Of a DNA stretch of 64,000 bases, positions 59,131 through 64,000 are shown one piece after another. The stretch spans positions 18,104,168-18,168,167 of the forward strand of contig OZ038531.1 in assembly GCA_964036665.1 (NCBI GenBank), written 5' to 3'. The notes beneath the pieces were generated by a model that was given only the letters and a program-made list of their open reading frames with translations, made no database searches and had not been told where the DNA came from. Position 1 is the first letter of the stretch. The number at the start of each line of letters is the position of its first letter. Origin of the DNA: Gordius sp. MW1. Lineage: Eukaryota; Nematomorpha; Gordioida; Gordea; Gordiidae. Both the position numbers and the translations under genes were made by a program.

Positions 59131-60433
59131 GATTTTGTAAAATGCGAGACCGAATAACCCCTTCGAATTCATAGTGCGAATACATTCTCCTTGAAGCTAT
59201 GATTGTTACGGTTTTGGTATTGACTTTATAAATGCAATCTCATATCTTTTTCTTAAGAAATAAATTATTTTACCTGAATTACACAAATGACTACGAAATA
59301 TACCAGGAATAATTTTGTATATGATTTCTAATTTTTCTCTTATGGCATGTAATCCTTCTTCTCTCAGTATATATTTATCATTTTCAAAAAATTATTCCAA
59401 ATCCACATCTCATGGAGAATATGGTTGCAACATGATTTCGAAATATCCAATTTCCAATTATATCCTAATTGACAGAGAAGCAAATTTAATTTCTTTTTAA
59501 ATTATTTTTTATAATATCTGCTCACCCTTTAACCCTTATTTAAATATTACAATAACCTATAGGTGTTTTAAATTTTGTACATTGTCAATTTAGGAAAAAA
59601 TACTAAATATAGCTATATCAAACGATATATAAGCTAAATTTATATTTTAATTTAATTATTGCACTATATTAAATCACATTGGATTTAGCATGTTATTGAA
59701 AGAAAACATTTGGCTTGTTGTTATTTATAAAATTTATGACTTAATTGTGTTTATAATCTTGAGACGTTTAGATACTTGTATAATTGTGGTATACTGTGGT
59801 TTACCACCTTCTCCTCATTTAATTTCCCTTACGTGTGTGTTACTTTTCCTCCTTCCCCCCCCCACGCGCTTGTACGTGTGTGTTATTTCTTTCCCCATAT
59901 ATTATTATTTATCACGCGTCATGAATTTTGTATACGCGTTCACAACGCGTACTGTATCGAGAATTTATATGTATTCAATCATTAATTGATTTTTTTCTCT
60001 TTGTAATAGCCTAAATAAAATGTCAAACTATGTAGGGTGAAAGTTTTTAATGAAATTAGTATTCAGCCTTCGGAAGACTTATAGATGGCCAATGAATAGA
60101 AAGTGTTTCCCCTGCCGGCCCAATAAATTCCCTATTCCCTTATTTTGTATAACATCGCCAGAATGTGAAAATAATATTAGAGCAAGATCAGCCTCAAGTT
60201 CATGTGGAAAATTGAGAGAAAATGATTTCTTATAATTCAATTAATTTTTATTTTATTCAAATTCTCTTTAAGCGAACTAAATTGTACAAATAATATAAAA
60301 AAGATGAAAATACAGTACAGCTAAAATAAATAATTTCCTATATTGGAGTGTGGTGCTTCCCCCTCCCTGAATTATTATTACTTATTTTTATTACTTTACG
60401 CGTAGCACACGATTGATTATTAGCTTATTTGAT
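59131..60433. repeat. AT-rich region with one copy of a C-run/ACGCG repeat
   Basis: 59810-60005 (tacgtgtgtgttatttctt, atcacgcgtcatgaatttt, gtatcgagaattta) is repeated with changes at 63165-63345, and a looser relative is at 56940-57120. Short frames at 59690-59989 and 60050-60235 have no recognisable content. No gene is supported. Confidence 0.5.
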
Positions 60434-62306
60434 TTTGTTTTTGTTTGTTTATTTCTTCGTATACTTATATGCACGATTATTATTATTTATCGGATGACTA
60501 ATGAGTCACGACAGATTACCCCTGTTTATTACGTTACTGTACGTTTGTTTATAACGTTAATCTACTCCTGTATATGTTGAATCATGTTTCTATTCCCCCT
60601 TCCCTATCCTTTTTTTTATTACCCTGTTACTCAAGTTTTAGTTTTAAATTGCTGGAAATGTACTGAGTCATAGCTTTAGCTAGAGAAACTTTACTTTGGA
60701 AATGTGCCAAGAATAATGATGAGCGATAAATATATATATCCCTTTTTAAAAAAAATGCATTCATTATTAATTATTCATTCATTCTCCATTCTTCTTTTTG
60801 TTCTTTTCAAAAATTACGATGATTGAACGTTGATTACCTATATATCACTTCTACATATTACCTTTTTTCCCCTTCTCTTTTTAAAGTGAATAAATATATC
60901 CGGAAAGATGTAAAATTAGAAAGACAATTTATTAAACCATCGCCTATAATTTTATCGACATTTATATTAATAAATAGATTTTTTCGATAATTATAAAATT
61001 GATTAGAACACAACAAAGCCTTTTCATTATGAAAATTAGATTATTCTTAAATAAATAAAATAATAATACGGACAATTAAATAATAAAATTCTTAAATTGG
61101 ACTATGGAAATAAAGTGCGATTGTTTAAAAGATAAGGTAAATAAAGAAGATGGAAAGTAGAATGAGGGCGTGGGTTCAGATCCCCCTTCTGACACCATTA
61201 ATAAGTTTTGCCATTGCAACACTTATTCCGAATTTCCACTAATTTATTTAGAATTCCAATTAATATATTCTATAAGAAAAACATGGAATTAAAAACGATC
61301 TATAAAACTTATTAGATTATTTTGAACTAAAGACGCGACAGATCCTCCCCCAAAAGGAAGGACTATAACTACTTGAGGATCTAAAGTCCCGATTTAATAT
61401 TTTATTTAATGACTACGCGACACAAAATAAAATTATATTGAATAAATGAATAATGAATTATATTTTATGAATGCCAATATCGAACGATCGGGTATATATA
61501 ATATTAATTATCGCTCAATCATTATTCTTGGCACATTTCCAAAGTAAAGTTTTTCTAGCTAAAGCTATGACTCAATACATTTCCAGCAATTTAAAACTAG
61601 AACTTGAGTAACAGGGTAATAAAAAAAGGAATAGGGAAGGGGGAATAGAAACATGATTCAACATAAACAGGAGTTGATTAACGTCATAAACAAACGTACA
61701 GTAACGTAATAAACAGGGGTAATCTGTCGTGACTCATTAGTCATCCGATAAATAATAATAATCGTAGCATATAAATATACGAAGAAATAAACAAACAAAA
61801 ACAAATGTACTGAGTCATAGCTTTAGCTAGAGAAACTTTACTTTGGAAATGTGCCAAGAATAATGATGAGCGATAGTTGTATATATCCCTTTTTAAAAAA
61901 AATTCATTCATTATTAATTATTCATTCATTCTCCATTCTCCTTTTTGTTCTTTTCAAAAATTACGATGATTGAACGTTAATTACCCATATATCACTTCTA
62001 CATATTACCTTTTTCCCCTTCTCTGAGTGAATAAATATATCCGGAAAGATGTAAAATTAGAAAGACAATTTATTAAACCATCGCCTATAATTTTATCGCG
62101 GACATTTATATTAATAAATAGATTTTTTCGATAATTATGAAATTGATTAGAACACAACAAAGCCTTTTATCATTATGAAAATTAGATTATTCTTAAATAA
62201 ATAAAATAATAATTCGGACAATTAAATAAATAAAATTCTTAAATTGGACTAGGGAAATAAAGTGCGATTGTTTAAAAGATAATGTAAATAAAGAAGATGG
62301 AAAGTA
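60434..62306. repeat. Inverted plus direct repeat block
   Basis: Arms 60434-60728 and 61510-61804 (295 bp each) are inverted copies. 60656-61159 and 61803-62306 (504 bp each) are direct copies that overlap the arms. The order is X Y Z, spacer, Y' X' (inverted), Y Z. Differences between copies are few, mostly small indels and substitutions. No reading frame is evident. It may be a compound transposable element, a hairpin-mediated duplication or an assembly effect. Confidence 0.85.
61163..61197 (+). repeat. tRNA-Leu 3'-end fragment carrying CCA
   Basis: gagggcgtgggttcagatcc and ccttctgacacca correspond to the variable-arm end, T arm, acceptor 3' strand and CCA of a leucine tRNA. The T-stem has one changed pair. 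Nuclear tRNA genes do not encode CCA, so this looks copied from a mature tRNA. It sits exactly where the first direct repeat unit ends. Confidence 0.6.
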
Positions 62307-63164
62307 CTAAAGTGAATAAAAAAGATCTGTTATTTGTTTTATGAAAACAAAATAGGAGGTACAGTCGAAATCGCTTGAGTGAGAATTCTTGGGCTTAAAA
62401 TTTGAAAAAATTCTCATTTAAAGGATTTTTAGCACTTATACGATTAATTTAATTATTCATTTAATTTATGAAATTTTTTCAACTTACGCTATTTATATCA
62501 AGGTAGAGGTTCCCAGAATTCCCTTTTTAATATATAATATGTAAATATATGCTATTAAAAGAAATTTAAAATTTTGAGCAAACTTAATTTTATGCACTTT
62601 ATGGTGTTAACATAATCAGCTGACACTTGTATCTTGTTTCCATTTCATCGTATCCAGTTCCTGAACTCCTTCTCATTTTAGAATTTTCAAGTGTAAATGT
62701 CTAATAAAATCTAATTTGTTTTATTCCAAAAAAACAAACCAATTTTAGTTTATGGAGATTATAAGTCTAAAGGTGAAGTGGGATCTATATAATGCAAATA
62801 ACACGGGAGCATGATGACACCCCTATAAAAGTAATTTATAAATTATTAGCACTTGTATATGATATAATAGTTTATCCAAATTATGGGTGCAATCCCAACT
62901 CTCTCCCAGCTCCAGTCTCATTTTTTACTATCCCCACTCTCGTATCCGGAGATACTCGTATATTTAAATTGTCCCAACCCCCTATGTCCTCTTATACAAA
63001 AGCTAAGGATTTCCCCCCCCCCCACCAGATGTTTTAAATGTATAATTTTAATCGTACGTATAAAGTGTTCAGACTTTGATTGTAAAAGATCAAATAGACG
63101 TCGCCGTAAACTCTAGATAAAGTTGCACCAACAACACTGAACTCCTAGAACTCTATACACGTCT
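62307..63164. other. AT-rich stretch without a recognised gene
   Basis: Frames at 62792-63116 show no family motif. A C-run at 63012-63023 is the only repeat noted. Confidence 0.45.
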
Positions 63165-63345
63165 CTTCCTTTCTATTTAATTTCAGTACGTGTGTTATTC
63201 CCCCCCCCCCCACGTGCTTATACGTATTTGTTATTTCTTCCCCTATTGATCAACATGAACACGCATAATGACTTTTATACACAACGTATTGTATCGAGAG
63301 TTGTGTGATTTTATTCATTCAATATAATTATAATTTTTCTCTTCT
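63165..63345. repeat. Second copy of the C-run/ACGCG repeat
   Basis: tacgtgtgttattccccccc, cacgtgcttatacgtatttg and gtattgtatcgagag parallel 59810-60005. Function unknown. Confidence 0.6.
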
Positions 63346-64000
63346 TAGTTTTAACGGAATAAAATATGTAGTGAAAATAATACCGATTACTACTCCCTTT
63401 GGGGAGGACAAGGAATCGCATCCTTTAAAGCTGTAAATGCATCTTAAGTTAAATGCTTATGATCCTCCCAACAATATCTCCCAATATCTTTCCTTTCATT
63501 TCTCCCAATATTCCTTAATTCTCCCTTCAAACCTTTTTTAAGTTTAAATCGTGTTCCCCCGCCGCTTTGGAACGCGATACCCACATTCCATATTTGTCTT
63601 TGCATCTTTTTACATCCATGATTTAATTTTTGACATATAAATAAAATTTATTAAATTTTTTAGTAAAGTTTCTTACTGATTCAAATTATAAAAGTCGTGA
63701 TATATATACCATAATTTTAAAAACTATACTGCTAGTTATAACTTTAATCATCAGCAATGAAAGATAATATTTATCAGAATAGATTTGCTAAACACATCCT
63801 AGGTACTCTGATGACCCAAAACATTAAATAGCTATCGTCAACTTTTTAAATTTTAAAAGCATTATGCTTTAACATTAAAGTAATCTACTATAGGTTATTT
63901 AATCAGGTGTTATCCACAATTGATTTAACCCCAAAAATTCTCCCTTTTGTGATTAAATTTGGCTCTTAACAAAATAACTTTTTGATAATAAAAACATAAA
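63346..64000. other. AT-rich end of window
   Basis: I see no gene, RNA or clear repeat in this stretch apart from a pyrimidine-rich patch with repeated tctcccaatat at 63475-63520. Confidence 0.45.

Noticed and set aside
59315..60235. Several 60-99-codon plus-strand frames
   Set aside because: AT-rich, no motifs, overlapping one another and a dispersed C-run repeat; chance frames.

Overview
This is a eukaryotic, almost certainly invertebrate animal, window. It is very AT-rich and repeat-dominated. Long reading frames occur only in transposable elements, host exons are short and split by AT-rich introns, and there is one canonical nuclear tRNA gene. The element mix (CsRn1/Kabuki-type and other Ty3/gypsy elements, RTE-like LINE, Ginger1-type integrase DNA transposons, hAT-type small elements, tRNA-headed repeats) fits a bilaterian; I lean towards arthropod, weakly. 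No bacterial operon, CRISPR array or virus genome is visible.

Layout. 1-300: two possible 3' exons of an unrecognised host gene. 837-13582: a nested stack. A Ginger-like terminal tandem array (837-1215, 13214-13582) is split by a decayed CsRn1/Kabuki-type Ty3 retrotransposon (1216-13213, minus strand). That element has been hit by a 441-bp DNA transposon (10950-11390), by expansion of a (GATA)n tract inside its RNase H codons (about 2.46 kb), and by insertion into that tract of a second, young Ty3/gypsy element with an intact gag-pol frame (3132-7520). 14690-16000: RTE-like LINE remnant. 16030-17982: fragment of a host gene made of tandem ZP-N modules. 18280-31310: repeat-rich zone with C/G-run small elements, a composite repeat built of about 125-bp hairpin units and tRNA-like heads, a foldback element (21490-23270), a hAT transposase relic, and a 6.5-kb Ginger1 relic flanked by CCGG (24520-31054) inside another G-rich repeat. 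31300-35500: AT-rich spacer with small elements. 35677-35749: tRNA-Ile(AAU). 36233-40273: Ginger1 transposon with split integrase and OTU protease regions, abutted by a non-autonomous relative (40278-42140). 42484-43145: long hairpin repeat.

43979-54568 (minus) holds the one clear host gene, AIFM1-type apoptosis-inducing factor. Fifteen exons with consistent splice phases give 620 codons; only the extreme N-terminal exon(s) are missing. Its introns carry LINE, hAT-like and C/G-run insertions and a tandem duplication that copies one exon end with its splice donor. 55540-59130 (minus) is a decayed third Ty3/gypsy element. 60434-62306 is an inverted-plus-direct repeat with a CCA-tailed tRNA-Leu fragment in its centre. 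The rest is AT-rich DNA in which I see no gene.

The genes do not form a pathway. The window records layered transposition around one mitochondrial flavoprotein gene, one tRNA and one partial extracellular-matrix-type gene. All identifications are from reading motifs by eye; no database search was possible.
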